This document shows positions 1-9,492 of a stretch of DNA of 64,000 bases, piece after piece. A program made the translations under genes and the position numbers. The notes below the pieces were generated by a model. That model worked only from the letters and a program-made list of their open reading frames with translations, did not search any database and was not told the origin of the DNA. This DNA comes from Defluviitaleaceae bacterium (GTDB taxonomy: Bacteria; Bacillota; Clostridia; Lachnospirales; WQUN01), in assembly GCA_009784025.1 (NCBI GenBank), contig WQVK01000002.1, forward strand, positions 29,969-93,968. Direction: 5' to 3'. The first letter of the stretch is position 1. Each line of letters begins with the position of its first letter.

Positions 1-3000
1 CTTCTTCAATTTCCACTTCGGTTGTTTCGCCGGGCGCTAAACCGTTAAAGAAAATGCTGGTGTCCATGCTAGATAGGTCGCTGTATTCTGTTCTATGCTT
101 GAAGAAATCTTCAAGTACCTTGGGGTACAGACAATAAGAGACGATATCCTTAGAATCTGCATCTGGACAAAATTCTTGCATGCTTGCCTTTACTTCAGAG
201 AAGTCTACAGGCGCAAGATGCTCGCCTGGGCGGCCTGTTATGGCCTCTTTGCCCTTTAGCACTACAGCTTGGATATCTGCCGGGAAGCCGCCCTGTGGTT
301 GCCCCATGCGGCCGCTAAAGTAGCTAACCACGGAATCTGGGAAGGCCAAGGATTCGCCCTTTGTTACGATATTTTCGGCATTAAGGTCGTTCTGCACCAT
401 GAATATGGCAAAGTCACCCACCATTTTAGATGAAGGCGTAACCTTAACTATGTCACCCAGCATTTCATTAACTTCGCGGTATTTATCCTTCACTTCTTGG
501 AAGCGATGGCCAAGGCCTATACTTTCAACTTGCGCCTTTAGGTTAGTGTACTGGCCACCTGGCATTTCATACTTATAAATCTCCGAAGCAGGGAAGGTTA
601 GGCCTTCCTCGTAGCTGCTGTAATATTTGCGTACGCCTTCCCAGTAGCTGGAGATTGGCTGCAGGTCGTCGTCATTTAGACCTGTAGCGCGATCTGTGCC
701 GTCTAGGGCGGTTACGATTGCGTTCATGGACGGCTGGCTGGTTAAGGATGATAACGATTGGATGGCGGTGTCTACAATATCCACCCCAGCTTCGGCGGCT
801 TTTAGCAGGGTTGCTACGCCATTGCCGCTGGTGTCGTGGGTATGCAGGTGTATTGGCAATCCAATTTCATTTTTAAGGGTGCTTACCAGTTTATGGGCCG
901 CATATGGTTTCAGCAGGCCAGACATATCCTTGATACCTAGGATATGAACGCCGCGTTTTTCCAGTTCTTTAGCCATGTTTACATAGTAGTTTAGGCTGTA
1001 TTTATCCCGGGTTGGGTCGTCTATATTGCCGGTGTAGCAGATATACCCCTCTGCGATTTTGCCATGCTTTAGCACTTCTTCGATAGACAGCTCCATATTA
1101 GGCAGCCAGTTTAACGAGTCGAAAATACGGAAGACGTCTATGCCACTGGTGGCGGCTTCCTTAATAAACTCGCGGATAACATTGTCTGGGTAGCTGGTGT
1201 AACCCACGGCGTTTGCGCCGCGCAGCAGCATCATGAAAAGCACATTGGGGATTTTCTCCCGTAGGGCTTCAAGCCGCGCCCACGGCGATTCATTTAAGAA
1301 GCGATACGCCACATCGAAGGTTGCGCCGCCCCACATTTCCAGTGCGAATGCGTCTTTTAGCGCATGTGACATATAGCTTGCTATTGCGGTCATATCCTTA
1401 GTACGCACACGGGTGGCCAGCAGGCTTTGGTGGGCATCTCGCAGAGTGGAGTCTGATATCAGCAACTGTTTGCTGTTTAGGCAGAAATCCCTTATGGCTT
1501 CTGGGCCTTTTTCGTCCAGTAGCTGTTTCAGGCCGGGTTCTGGCTTGTTTGGTGCTTTGGGAATGGTGAAAAGTTCGCTTTGTGGGTTTTCGCCGCGCTT
1601 TGGGTTGATAGATTTGTTGGCTATATAGTTTAGGATTTTTGTGTCACGGTCGCGTGATTCTGGTAACTCGTAGAGGCTTGGGGTGTCGTCTATGAAGGTT
1701 GTGTTGCATGCCCCCGCCGCAAATTTGGGGTGCTTCAATATATTTTGTAGGAATTCTATATTGGTTTTTACGCCCTGTATACGCATTTCGTTCAGTGCGC
1801 GGATGCTGCGGCGTATGGTGGCGTCGAAGCTGCGGCCGAAGGTTGACACCTTAACCAGCAGGCTGTCGTAATACGGAAGGATTTCTGCCCCTAGGAAGGC
1901 GTTGCCTGCGTCTAGACGTACCCCATGGCCGCCGGTGGTGCGGTACACAGTGATTTTACCCACATCTGGTGAGAAATTGTTGGTTGAATCCTCTGTGGTT
2001 ACGCGGTTTTGGATTGCGTAGCCGTATATTGGCACAGATTCTTGGCTGGGAATGTCTATCATGGGGCTGTCTAATTTATGGCCCTCGGCTATTAGTATTT
2101 GCGCCTGCACAATATCCACGCCGGTTATCATTTCAGTGATGGTATGCTCTACCTGTATGCGTGGGTTCATTTCTATAAAATAGTGGTTATTGTCTTTGTC
2201 TACAAGGAATTCCACTGTGCCTGCACTTACATAGTCTACGGATTTTGCGATTTTTACTGCATCGTCGTATAATGCTTGCCGCACATTCTGTGGCAGTGAC
2301 ACTGATGGGGCTATTTCGATTACTTTCTGGTAGCGCCTTTGCAGCGAGCAATCTCTCTCGTACAGATGCACGACATTGCCGTGTTTGTCTGCCAGGATTT
2401 GAATTTCTATATGTTTAGGCTCTACCAGGTATTTTTCCATGAAAATATCGCCACTGCCAAAGGATTTTAATGCTTCGCTTTGTACCAGCGGGAATGCGGT
2501 TTTTAGCTCTTCGTCGTTGTTTACACGGCGCATGCCACGGCCGCCGCCGCCAGCTGCGGCTTTCAATATAACTGGGTAGCCGTATTCCTTGGCGCGTAGC
2601 ACTGCTTCGTCTAGGCCTTCAAGGGGGTCTGTGCCGCCGGGAATGGTGGGAACATTACATTTTTGGGCGATTTCTTTCGCATTTAACTTGTCACCCATTT
2701 TGTCTAGCACTTCTGCAGATGGGCCTATAAAGGTGATGCCTGCTTCTTCGCAGGCTTTGGCAAAGCCCGCGTTTTCGCTTAAAAAGCCATAACCCGGGTG
2801 GATTGCATCTACTTTCTTAGATTTAGCCAGGCGGATTATGCCTTTAATATCCAAATACGCCCCAAGGGGGGTGCGATTTTGCCCTATTAAGTACGCAGTG
2901 TCGGCCTTTGTGCGGAAAAGATTATAGGCATCTTCCTTAGAATAAATGGCCACGGTGCTAAGCCCTAGGTCCTTACAAGCCCGAAACACCCTTATTGCTA

Positions 3001-3052
3001 TCTCCCCTCGGTTTGCCACTAATACTTTTTTAATCTTCTTCATTTCAGACAT
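1..3052 (-). CDS. pyc: Pyruvate carboxylase, 3' end outside the window
   Basis: Biotin-dependent ATP-driven carboxylation of pyruvate to oxaloacetate in the cytoplasm (anaplerosis). About 1,017 residues are visible, against roughly 1,150 for the family. The N-terminal biotin carboxylase domain (about 1-450) carries VLVANRGEIAIRV, the GYGFLSEN segment and the glycine-rich ATP-grasp loop KAAAGGGGRGMRRV. The carboxyltransferase domain begins with DSTLRDAHQSLLATR (about 533). The conserved PC/OADA domain follows. Only the biotinyl domain with its lysine is missing, because it lies beyond base 1. The ATG at 3052 has GGAGGG six bases upstream. The gene is transcribed away from the divergent tubulin-like gene. 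The single-chain type with a carboxyltransferase rules out acetyl-CoA carboxylase. Confidence 0.97.
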   Translation of the reverse strand, partial: MSEMKKIKKVLVANRGEIAIRVFRACKDLGLSTVAIYSKEDAYNLFRTKADTAYLIGQNRTPLGAYLDIKGIIRLAKSKKVDAIHPGYGFLSENAGFAKACEEAGITFIGPSAEVLDKMGDKLNAKEIAQKCNVPTIPGGTDPLEGLDEAVLRAKEYGYPVILKAAAGGGGRGMRRVNNDEELKTAFPLVQSEALKSFGSGDIFMEKYLVEPKHIEIQILADKHGNVVHLYERDCSLQRRYQKVIEIAPSVSLPQNVRQALYDDAVKIAKSVDYVSAGTVEFLVDKDNNHYFIEMNPRIQVEHTITEMITGVDIVQAQILIAEGHKLDSPMIDIPSQESVPIYGYAIQNRVTTEDSTNNFSPDVGKITVYRTTGGHGVRLDAGNAFLGAEILPYYDSLLVKVSTFGRSFDATIRRSIRALNEMRIQGVKTNIEFLQNILKHPKFAAGACNTTFIDDTPSLYELPESRDRDTKILNYIANKSINPKRGENPQSELFTIPKAPNKPEPGLKQLLDEKGPEAIRDFCLNSKQLLISDSTLRDAHQSLLATRVRTKDMTAIASYMSHALKDAFALEMWGGATFDVAYRFLNESPWARLEALREKIPNVLFMMLLRGANAVGYTSYPDNVIREFIKEAATSGIDVFRIFDSLNWLPNMELSIEEVLKHGKIAEGYICYTGNIDDPTRDKYSLNYYVNMAKELEKRGVHILGIKDMSGLLKPYAAHKLVSTLKNEIGLPIHLHTHDTSGNGVATLLKAAEAGVDIVDTAIQSLSSLTSQPSMNAIVTALDGTDRATGLNDDDLQPISSYWEGVRKYYSSYEEGLTFPASEIYKYEMPGGQYTNLKAQVESIGLGHRFQEVKDKYREVNEMLGDIVKVTPSSKMVGDFAIFMVQNDLNAENIVTKGESLAFPDSVVSYFSGRMGQPQGGFPADIQAVVLKGKEAITGRPGEHLAPVDFSEVKASMQEFCPDADSKDIVSYCLYPKVLEDFFKHRTEYSDLSSMDTSIFFNGLAPGETTEVEIEE

Positions 3053-3146
3053 GTTTCACCCTCCGTGATTTTATATTTAATATGAAATTTTATATAAATT
3101 AAGTAATTGTAGCATAAATATTAGAAAAAACAATAAAATGTTTTAA

Positions 3147-3213
3147 AACCGTCAGTGGCTTTGGCTGGGATGCAGTGGAGAGCCTCAGGCACCTGTAAAA
3201 ACTTTAATTTTTA
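3147..3213 (+). repeat. Degenerate R1 interspersed repeat
   Basis: In the gap between the divergent pyc and tubulin-like genes, AACCGTCAGTGGCTTTGGC begins a diverged copy of the R1 unit, which ends in the typical AAAAACTTTAATTTTT. The middle is not alignable by eye. The ribosome binding site of the next gene follows directly. Confidence 0.6.
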
Positions 3214-3225
3214 AGGGGAGATTAT

Positions 3226-6200
3226 GTGAAGCAAATAATATTGGAAAATATTCGGCAGATGGATATTTCTGCGGGGGGTGGGGTTTCTTCCGATGGCGTG
3301 CGGGTGGATACTATTAACCATCCCGTGCTGGTTATTGGGCTGGGGGGGACTGGCATTGATGCTTTGCTGCGGGTGAAGCGTGAGGTGGGGCGGCGGTTTA
3401 AGCTGCCAGACAACCCAATTACTAAGCAGAAAAAGCAAAAACCGGATAATATTGAATATCTTGCCCTGGAAACTAACGAGCATGATAAGAAGAAATACCG
3501 CGGCACAACGCTGGACCCATTGGCAGAGATGCTTGTGTTGTCTAATGCCGGCATAGGGTCTATTTTGAACAACCGTAGTACCATGCCGGATTATATTAAA
3601 AGCTGGCTTAGTCCAGAAATTACCATAACAGACGGCACTAAAGGTGCAAGCGGGAACCGCCAGGCAGGGCGGTTATTGCTGTTTGAGAAGATTAACACCG
3701 TAATAGACGCCATAGACAATAAAATACGCAGCTTGCGTACAGAAAAAGAGAATAAACTGCTTGTGTACATGTTGTCTGGGTTGTCTGGTGGTACTGGCGG
3801 CGGGATGTTCTTGGATATTGCATATATTATACGCGGGCTTATGGAGCGTGATTATGGCAGCAAGGGCGTGGATAAGGTTGAAATAATGGGTTATCTTTTT
3901 ACGCCGGATGTGAATATGGCTTGTGCTGGCTTGAATGTTCATACAGAAGAATACATACAGCGCAATGGTTACGCGGCCTTAAAAGAGCTGGACTACTGGA
4001 TGAATATTGAAGAACGCCAGGGGGAGCGGTTTTGCCAAAAGTATGGCACACGTCTGGATGTGGCCAGCCCTCTTGCACCTTTCAATTTATGCCATTTGGT
4101 GGGGGCTAGCAATATCGACGGGGTTTTCATTAGAGATGCTTATGATTATTGCATGAATGTGACCGCAGAGAATATTGTGAATTTCCTTGCTTTGGAGGAA
4201 AAAGAATCCGGCCAGGAATTTGCCATACAGGATTACCACAGTAACTTGCTGGCCAATATTGCCACCATGAAAACTACTTTGCCCCCAGGGATGCCCCAGG
4301 GCGCAAATTTTTGCTACAACATAATTGGTGCATCTGCGGCGGTGCTGCCTACGGCTGGCATTAATGCATATCTTGCATGTGGGATGTTTCGTCAGGTAGC
4401 TGGCATGTTTGATGCCAGACCAACTGACCATGGGCTGGCGCAGTTTGCTCAAGCTGCCAGGCTTGATATCAACGCAATGGGGGAAGAGTTGATGCGGCAA
4501 CTGCCGCCTATTAAACTTGATTACGCCCATACGGATTATTTTAGCTATATGAATGTGATAAAAACCAGTCGGGTGGATATTGACGAAAAATTAACGCAGC
4601 AGCTAAACGCTGCCAAGGGCGAACTTGGTGACATGCGCGCCTTTGCCGCCAAAATAATGGATGGCGTAAAGGCCGAGCTTAGGGCTAGTTTTATTAACCC
4701 AAAAGAAGGGCCAATATATGCCACAAACCTGATATACAGCGAGACCTACCCATGCCTGCTGGCCAGAATAGAAACATGCAAGCAGCATCTGCAGGAGAAA
4801 ATTTCCAAAACGTCCCAGGATATCCATGCCGCAGAACTTGCCGCCGCAGATAGGCTGGCCGAGGCAAAGCGGGGGATTTTTATAACAAAGAATGCACGTA
4901 AAAACGCTTATATAGAAGCAAAAGTGAGGTTGTACCAACTACGGCTGCAGGGGGATTGTTATGCGGCTATGGTTGAGGCGTATAAGGAGATTGCAAAGGC
5001 GCTGGAGGCCGAGAATGACAAGGTTTACGCGCCATATGCGCAAATTCTGGAAGAGTTACGTAAGACAGTTTCCCAAAACGAAACCGCGCTTGATGCACCA
5101 ATGCTAGATGGGCAAAAAAATTACCATTGGGATGTAATAACAGTGGCAGATATTGCGCCAGAGATTGATAAAATCATGGAAAATACCGGGGTAGAACTGC
5201 TTACAAGAGAGTTAGCAAAATTTATGCTGGATGAAACAGAGCGGTTCTTAAGCGAAAGCCGCATGGATATAACCGGGGCGGTGTCGGATTTTATTTATAA
5301 TCAGTTTAGCGGGGTTTTGTCGCTAACTATGGCAGAAATGCTGGAAACCCGGTACGGCAGCGAGCTTAGTGTAGAGCGTATAATCGAGGGGGAGATTGCC
5401 CCTAGGCTTTTTCGGGATGCAAAGCCTGTGTTCCACCTGGATAACGCATCTGGGGTGTTTAATTTCCCAAGTTATGGCATGGTTAGCCTGCCACAAAATA
5501 GCCCCGAGGTGCAGCGCGGGGTGGCGGCGTACCAGAGACAAAACCTTAGCAACCTGCGGTTTAATATCCGCAAAAGCAGCATAACAGACAGAATTTTTTG
5601 GCTTAATTCCCAAAATGGAATCCCGCTTTTTGCCTACAGCCCCATCAAGGTGTACGAAGAACTTTACGAGCGCACAATCCTAACCAAGGAAGGCGTAGGG
5701 CGGCATCTGGTAATGACCGCCCAGGAAAGCTGGGTAAACCTGCCGTCTCCAATCCCAGAGGTGTTATGGGGCGATACTTACCGCAACCCACGGCAAAAAG
5801 CCGCAAATGACAATGCCCGCAAGCTTTTTGCACAGGGGCTAGAGGCAGGCACGGTATGGGAGCAAAACGACCGCTGGCATATTATAAAAACCGCAGAAGC
5901 GCAGAGCTTTCCCCCAGACGCAACTGCCTGCCGGGCTACGCTGGAAGAAATGCAGGCAAACCTAACCCGCCAGCCAGAATATGTGACAATAATGGGAGCA
6001 GCCACTGCCGCCGAGGCCTGCGAGGCATTTATCCGAAGCCCAAATCTAATCCGCCTGCTAACCGCAGAAAACGCGAAGCATGAGAAAATACGCAATACAA
6101 AAGCCGCGCTGCAAAATAAGCTGGCCGATGGCAACCGGGAAAAGGGGCAGCTGGAGGGGTTTTTGAAGGCGTTAGTCTGCGAGGCTATTGTGAAGCGAGG

Positions 6201-6537
6201 CGCGCTTTATATCTTCGAAAAAGAGTTGCAAGATGACCCATGGCCGCCATTTGTAAATTTGATAGACCAGGCAGATTACCCGGAGTTTGCTATGTTTGAG
6301 GTGTACAAATGCTTGCCAGAAACCCGCCGCAAAATAGTGGACCAGAAAGCCATAGAAGCCGTCTTACCGGAGGAAAAACTGCTGATAAATTTGAAGAAAT
6401 GGCAGGGTAAGATTGCCATTCGTAAGGGGCAGTTGGATGAAGATATGCCACAGGGCGCAGCCGGGCAGCAGATGTATTTATTTTACAAAAATGCGCTGGT
6501 TAGGCTGAATGCGCAGGTTGCGGCTGTTGTAGGGTAG
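3226..6537 (+). CDS. Large tubulin-like GTPase-family protein
   Basis: 1,103 residues. The N-terminal third has the hallmarks of the bacterial 'tubulin like' family (Pfam Tubulin_2): VIGLGGTG at 36-43 and the tubulin/FtsZ signature loop SGLSGGTGGGMFLDI around 184-198 (SGGTGGG at 187-193). This predicts nucleotide binding, and polymer formation is possible but unproven. The remaining roughly 700 residues have helical and coiled-coil-like character (about 450-640) and show no domain I recognise. There is no signal peptide or membrane segment, so it is probably cytoplasmic. It is not FtsZ, being three times longer with a different surround. Start is GTG at 3226, preceded by AAGGGGAG; an ATG two bases earlier is followed at once by a stop. 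It stands alone, with a P1 hairpin terminator just behind. The biological role is unknown. Confidence 0.85.
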   Translation: MKQIILENIRQMDISAGGGVSSDGVRVDTINHPVLVIGLGGTGIDALLRVKREVGRRFKLPDNPITKQKKQKPDNIEYLALETNEHDKKKYRGTTLDPLAEMLVLSNAGIGSILNNRSTMPDYIKSWLSPEITITDGTKGASGNRQAGRLLLFEKINTVIDAIDNKIRSLRTEKENKLLVYMLSGLSGGTGGGMFLDIAYIIRGLMERDYGSKGVDKVEIMGYLFTPDVNMACAGLNVHTEEYIQRNGYAALKELDYWMNIEERQGERFCQKYGTRLDVASPLAPFNLCHLVGASNIDGVFIRDAYDYCMNVTAENIVNFLALEEKESGQEFAIQDYHSNLLANIATMKTTLPPGMPQGANFCYNIIGASAAVLPTAGINAYLACGMFRQVAGMFDARPTDHGLAQFAQAARLDINAMGEELMRQLPPIKLDYAHTDYFSYMNVIKTSRVDIDEKLTQQLNAAKGELGDMRAFAAKIMDGVKAELRASFINPKEGPIYATNLIYSETYPCLLARIETCKQHLQEKISKTSQDIHAAELAAADRLAEAKRGIFITKNARKNAYIEAKVRLYQLRLQGDCYAAMVEAYKEIAKALEAENDKVYAPYAQILEELRKTVSQNETALDAPMLDGQKNYHWDVITVADIAPEIDKIMENTGVELLTRELAKFMLDETERFLSESRMDITGAVSDFIYNQFSGVLSLTMAEMLETRYGSELSVERIIEGEIAPRLFRDAKPVFHLDNASGVFNFPSYGMVSLPQNSPEVQRGVAAYQRQNLSNLRFNIRKSSITDRIFWLNSQNGIPLFAYSPIKVYEELYERTILTKEGVGRHLVMTAQESWVNLPSPIPEVLWGDTYRNPRQKAANDNARKLFAQGLEAGTVWEQNDRWHIIKTAEAQSFPPDATACRATLEEMQANLTRQPEYVTIMGAATAAEACEAFIRSPNLIRLLTAENAKHEKIRNTKAALQNKLADGNREKGQLEGFLKALVCEAIVKRGALYIFEKELQDDPWPPFVNLIDQADYPEFAMFEVYKCLPETRRKIVDQKAIEAVLPEEKLLINLKKWQGKIAIRKGQLDEDMPQGAAGQQMYLFYKNALVRLNAQVAAVVG

Positions 6538-6544
6538 GGGTGTA

Positions 6545-6587
6545 AAAAAACTCAGTTGGTCGCATTTTGCGACCAACTGAGTTTTTT
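6545..6587. terminator. P1 palindrome acting as terminator after the tubulin-like gene
   Basis: Arms ACTCAGTTGGTCGCA and TGCGACCAACTGAGT around a short loop, flanked by A-run and T-run, 8 bases after the stop codon. It works as an intrinsic terminator shape in both directions. It is one of five copies of the P1 family (others near 22106, 29877, 33863, 44968). Confidence 0.85.
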
Positions 6588-6707
6588 GTGTGCCAGGAAA
6601 TTGCTTTGCAGTTTCTATGCTAGGCTTAAGAAACCAGATGCGGCAAAGCCATTTTGCCCATATTTTACAGGGTTTATTGTGTTATGCTTCCAAACCCACG
6701 ATTCGTA

Positions 6708-8195
6708 TTACCCGTACAGCTTATCCAGCATCTTGCCCACTGCACCAGGCGCGCTGGCAAGCTCCGCGAACAACGCTGTAATCTTCTCCCCAAGGCCAGC
6801 ATCATATAGGCTCACCCCAAAGGTAGTGGCATCGCTTAACATTGGCGCCAGATCAACTATCCCGCCAAATGCCAGCCCTTCCAGCGCTTTAAATGCCTCT
6901 GGCAGCCGTGGGTCCGGGCTTACTTCTATCGGGTTGCCATTATCATCTTTGCCCATCAAATACCGCAGCCAAAGCGCCACAAATAGCGGCGCGGCTTCTA
7001 AATCCCCGGTGGGGATGCCTGTTTTCATGCGTTCTTGCATGGCCACCCCAAAACGTACCGGCACTTTTTGCGAGGTGTCGCAGGCAATGCGGACGGGCTG
7101 GTCTGGGATGAAGGGGTTGGGGAAGCGTTCGGTTAATACGGTGTTCAAGAAGTCCTCCGGGTCGATTATCCCGGGGTTTTCTACCACGGGTAATGCCTCT
7201 TGGGCAGATTTTTTTATCAGTTTTACCAGCCGCGCGTCTTCCATACATTGCCAAATTGTTGGGTAGCCCAGCAACATGCCAGATACCGCCAAAATCGTGT
7301 GCAGCGGGTTTAGGCAGGCGCAGACCTTCATCTGGTCGGTTTTTTTCACGGTTTCGCGGTCTGTCATATATGCGCCGGCGCGCTCCAGGGGCGGGCGGCC
7401 ATTCGGGAAGTTGTCTTCAATTATCAGATACTGGGCAGATTCCGCATTTACAAAGCTGGCCACGAAGGTGTGCTTGGCTGTTTCTGTGATTTCTGTGGCG
7501 TTGTAGCCATCCGCCGCCAGCATTTTTGCTACTTCTGGCGAAGGCCGTGGGGTGATTTTGTCAATCATTGTCCAAGGGTAGGCCTGTTTGCCCAGGTATT
7601 CAATAAACTCACGGCTTACAAGCCCGGCTTTTTCCCAGGATTCTGCCACTGTTCGGATTGCTTGTGCCAGCTGTGTGCCGTTTTCTGCAAAATTATCCAT
7701 TGTAACCAGCGCAAGGGGCGCAGCTTGGGCATTAAAACGCGCCAGCAGCCCTGCCGTAACCTGCTCTATAGTAGTAGCCGCCGCCTGTGGCGAGGCGCAA
7801 ATATTGGCCGGGTCAACAGCGTAACCCTTCTCCGTTATGATTATACTAATCATCTGCAAGCTGGGCGCGGCAATTATCCCGTACAGCCTAGCTGTATCCC
7901 CAGCAAAAGCATCTGCAATGCTGGCAATCTCCCGTTTTTCTAGGCTGCCATCTGCCCGTAGCGTAACCCCAAGCGTCCTATTGTCAAACGGCTTAAACGC
8001 CTTCTCTATAATCTCTTCGTCGTAAGCCTCGTACACGATAATCCCCGTATCTGCCAGCCCAGCATCCAACAAATCCTGCTGCAAACCAGCCACAAAAATA
8101 CGAAAAATATTGCCAGCCCCAACTTGCAACCAAGTAGGCCGCGCCAGCGTCTTATCCCGCATGGCGGCTACATCAAACTTAGGTTTATCAATCAT
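6708..8195 (-). CDS. uxuB: D-mannonate oxidoreductase / fructuronate reductase (mannitol dehydrogenase family)
   Basis: NAD-linked long-chain polyol dehydrogenase of about 495 residues. Within hexuronate breakdown it would interconvert fructuronate and mannonate. Visible family traits are WLQVGAGNIFR near the N-terminus (dinucleotide-binding fold), VTMDNFAENG, the KITPRPSP stretch after an HTFVASF-type region, and LNPLHTILAVSG in the C-terminal domain, where lysine and histidine groups of the family are found. The start was set to ATG 8195, which has TAAGGAGG 8 bases upstream, instead of the longer frame. It lies 39 bases downstream of uxuA in the same direction, which is the main argument for fructuronate rather than mannitol or tagaturonate as substrate. 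No uxaC or regulator is next to it. Confidence 0.88.
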   Translation of the reverse strand: MIDKPKFDVAAMRDKTLARPTWLQVGAGNIFRIFVAGLQQDLLDAGLADTGIIVYEAYDEEIIEKAFKPFDNRTLGVTLRADGSLEKREIASIADAFAGDTARLYGIIAAPSLQMISIIITEKGYAVDPANICASPQAAATTIEQVTAGLLARFNAQAAPLALVTMDNFAENGTQLAQAIRTVAESWEKAGLVSREFIEYLGKQAYPWTMIDKITPRPSPEVAKMLAADGYNATEITETAKHTFVASFVNAESAQYLIIEDNFPNGRPPLERAGAYMTDRETVKKTDQMKVCACLNPLHTILAVSGMLLGYPTIWQCMEDARLVKLIKKSAQEALPVVENPGIIDPEDFLNTVLTERFPNPFIPDQPVRIACDTSQKVPVRFGVAMQERMKTGIPTGDLEAAPLFVALWLRYLMGKDDNGNPIEVSPDPRLPEAFKALEGLAFGGIVDLAPMLSDATTFGVSLYDAGLGEKITALFAELASAPGAVGKMLDKLYG

Positions 8196-8234
8196 TAGAA
8201 CCCTCCTTAAATTTAAGCCCACGAGTAAAGCTTC

Positions 8235-9317
8235 TTATTCCTTACCTCGCCCAATAGCCTCCCACAAGCCCTGTAGGTACACCGCACCTAAGGCTCTATC
8301 GTATAGGCCGTAACCTGGGCGGCCTTTTTTTGTGGTTTCGTCCCATATCATGCGGCCGTGGTCTGGGCGTATCCAGCCCGTGAAGTTTACGTCGTGGAAA
8401 GCCTTCATTATGTCGTACATGTTTAACGAGCCACATGGCGAAAAATGGGCAGATTCGTAGAAATCTGTGTCGTTTTCAAATTTTAGGTTGCGTACATGGG
8501 CAAAGTGGATGCGGCCCTCTGCACCAAATTCGCGTATCATGGTGGGGATATCTGCGCATTTTTTTGCCCCTAAGCTGCCCGTGCAAAGGGTTAGGCCGTT
8601 GTTTTTGTTTGAGTTTAGGTCTAGGTATTTGCGTAGGTTGTCGCGGCTTATTATCAGCTTTGGCAGGCCGAATATTGGCAGTGGCGGGTCGTCTGGGTGT
8701 ACGGCCATTTTAATGTCCAGTTTTTCTGCTACAGGAATGATTGCGTCTAGGAAATATTTCATGTTTGCGTAAAAAGTTTCGGTTGTCATGCCTTCGTAGG
8801 CGGCTAGAGCCTCGTTTATTTTTTTCATGCGCTCGGGTTCCCAGCCGGGCATTTCGTATGTGTCAGATTCCTTGGCGTAGCGTTCTGCCAGGGCTTCTGG
8901 GGTGATGTTGGCGATAAATTCTGCCTGGTAGCGCATGGTGTTGCTGCCGTCTGGCAGGTTGTAATACAAATGGCTGCGGGCCCAGTCCAACACAGGCATC
9001 ATGTTATAGCAGATGCATTTTATGCCGTATTTGGCCAAGCGCTCCATGGTAATGATATAATTTTCAATCTTCTCGTCCCGGCCGGGTGCGCCAAGCTTAA
9101 TATCCTCATGAATATTAACGCTCTCGATTACCTCCACCTCAAGCCCATGGGCAACAATGCCATCGTACATGGCCTTAATACGTTCTTCTGGCCAGGCCTC
9201 GCCCGCAGGCATGTCCAGCAAGCTAGTAACAACCCCGGTCATCCCCGGAATCTGCCTGATTTCTGCAAGGCTAATAGGGTCCTGCCCCGCCCCGAACCAA
9301 CGAAATGTCATTTTCAT
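8235..9317 (-). CDS. uxuA: Mannonate dehydratase
   Basis: Converts D-mannonate to 2-keto-3-deoxygluconate, a metal-dependent TIM-barrel enzyme; 360 residues, the usual length. The N-terminus MKMTFRWFGAGQDPISL and the segments RIHFAHVRNLKFE, FYESAHFSPCGSLNMYDIM and WIRPDHGRMIW match the family and contain the histidines and cysteine that the family uses for its metal. The start is ATG 9317 with GAAAGGA upstream. It is first in an operon with uxuB. The 3' neighbours show no kdgK or kdgA, so the pathway must be completed elsewhere. Confidence 0.95.
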   Translation of the reverse strand: MKMTFRWFGAGQDPISLAEIRQIPGMTGVVTSLLDMPAGEAWPEERIKAMYDGIVAHGLEVEVIESVNIHEDIKLGAPGRDEKIENYIITMERLAKYGIKCICYNMMPVLDWARSHLYYNLPDGSNTMRYQAEFIANITPEALAERYAKESDTYEMPGWEPERMKKINEALAAYEGMTTETFYANMKYFLDAIIPVAEKLDIKMAVHPDDPPLPIFGLPKLIISRDNLRKYLDLNSNKNNGLTLCTGSLGAKKCADIPTMIREFGAEGRIHFAHVRNLKFENDTDFYESAHFSPCGSLNMYDIMKAFHDVNFTGWIRPDHGRMIWDETTKKGRPGYGLYDRALGAVYLQGLWEAIGRGKE

Positions 9318-9380
9318 ATGCTTTATTCCTTTCAAAATGTCATATCGGAAACATAGCAAAAAAAATGGAATATGTAAAGA

Positions 9381-9491
9381 CTAAGACCGTGGGCTTTGCC
9401 GGCTATACCTCCACTTCGCTTCATAAGGTTCACTTTGCGAACCTCATGAAATGCGGGCGGGTATGTCCGGCGAAGCCTCTAACGGTCTTAG
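9381..9491. repeat. Long inverted repeat made of two facing R1 ends
   Basis: Outer arms CTAAGACCGT and ACGGTCTTAG bound 111 bases. Inside are GGGCTTTGCCGG against CCGGCGAAGCCT-like sequence and a central hairpin AAGGTTC / GAACCTC. The ends are R1 ends facing each other. It sits between the uxuA promoter side and the stop of the LCP gene, and may end transcription. Confidence 0.75.
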
Positions 9492-9492
9492 T

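Noticed and set aside
3222..3584. 120-codon minus-strand ORF over the start of the tubulin-like gene
   Set aside because: Antisense shadow of a well-supported gene; no ribosome site, composition unlike protein.
6556..7266. 236-codon plus-strand ORF opposite uxuB
   Set aside because: Starts in a P1 terminator and runs antisense to a clear dehydrogenase gene.
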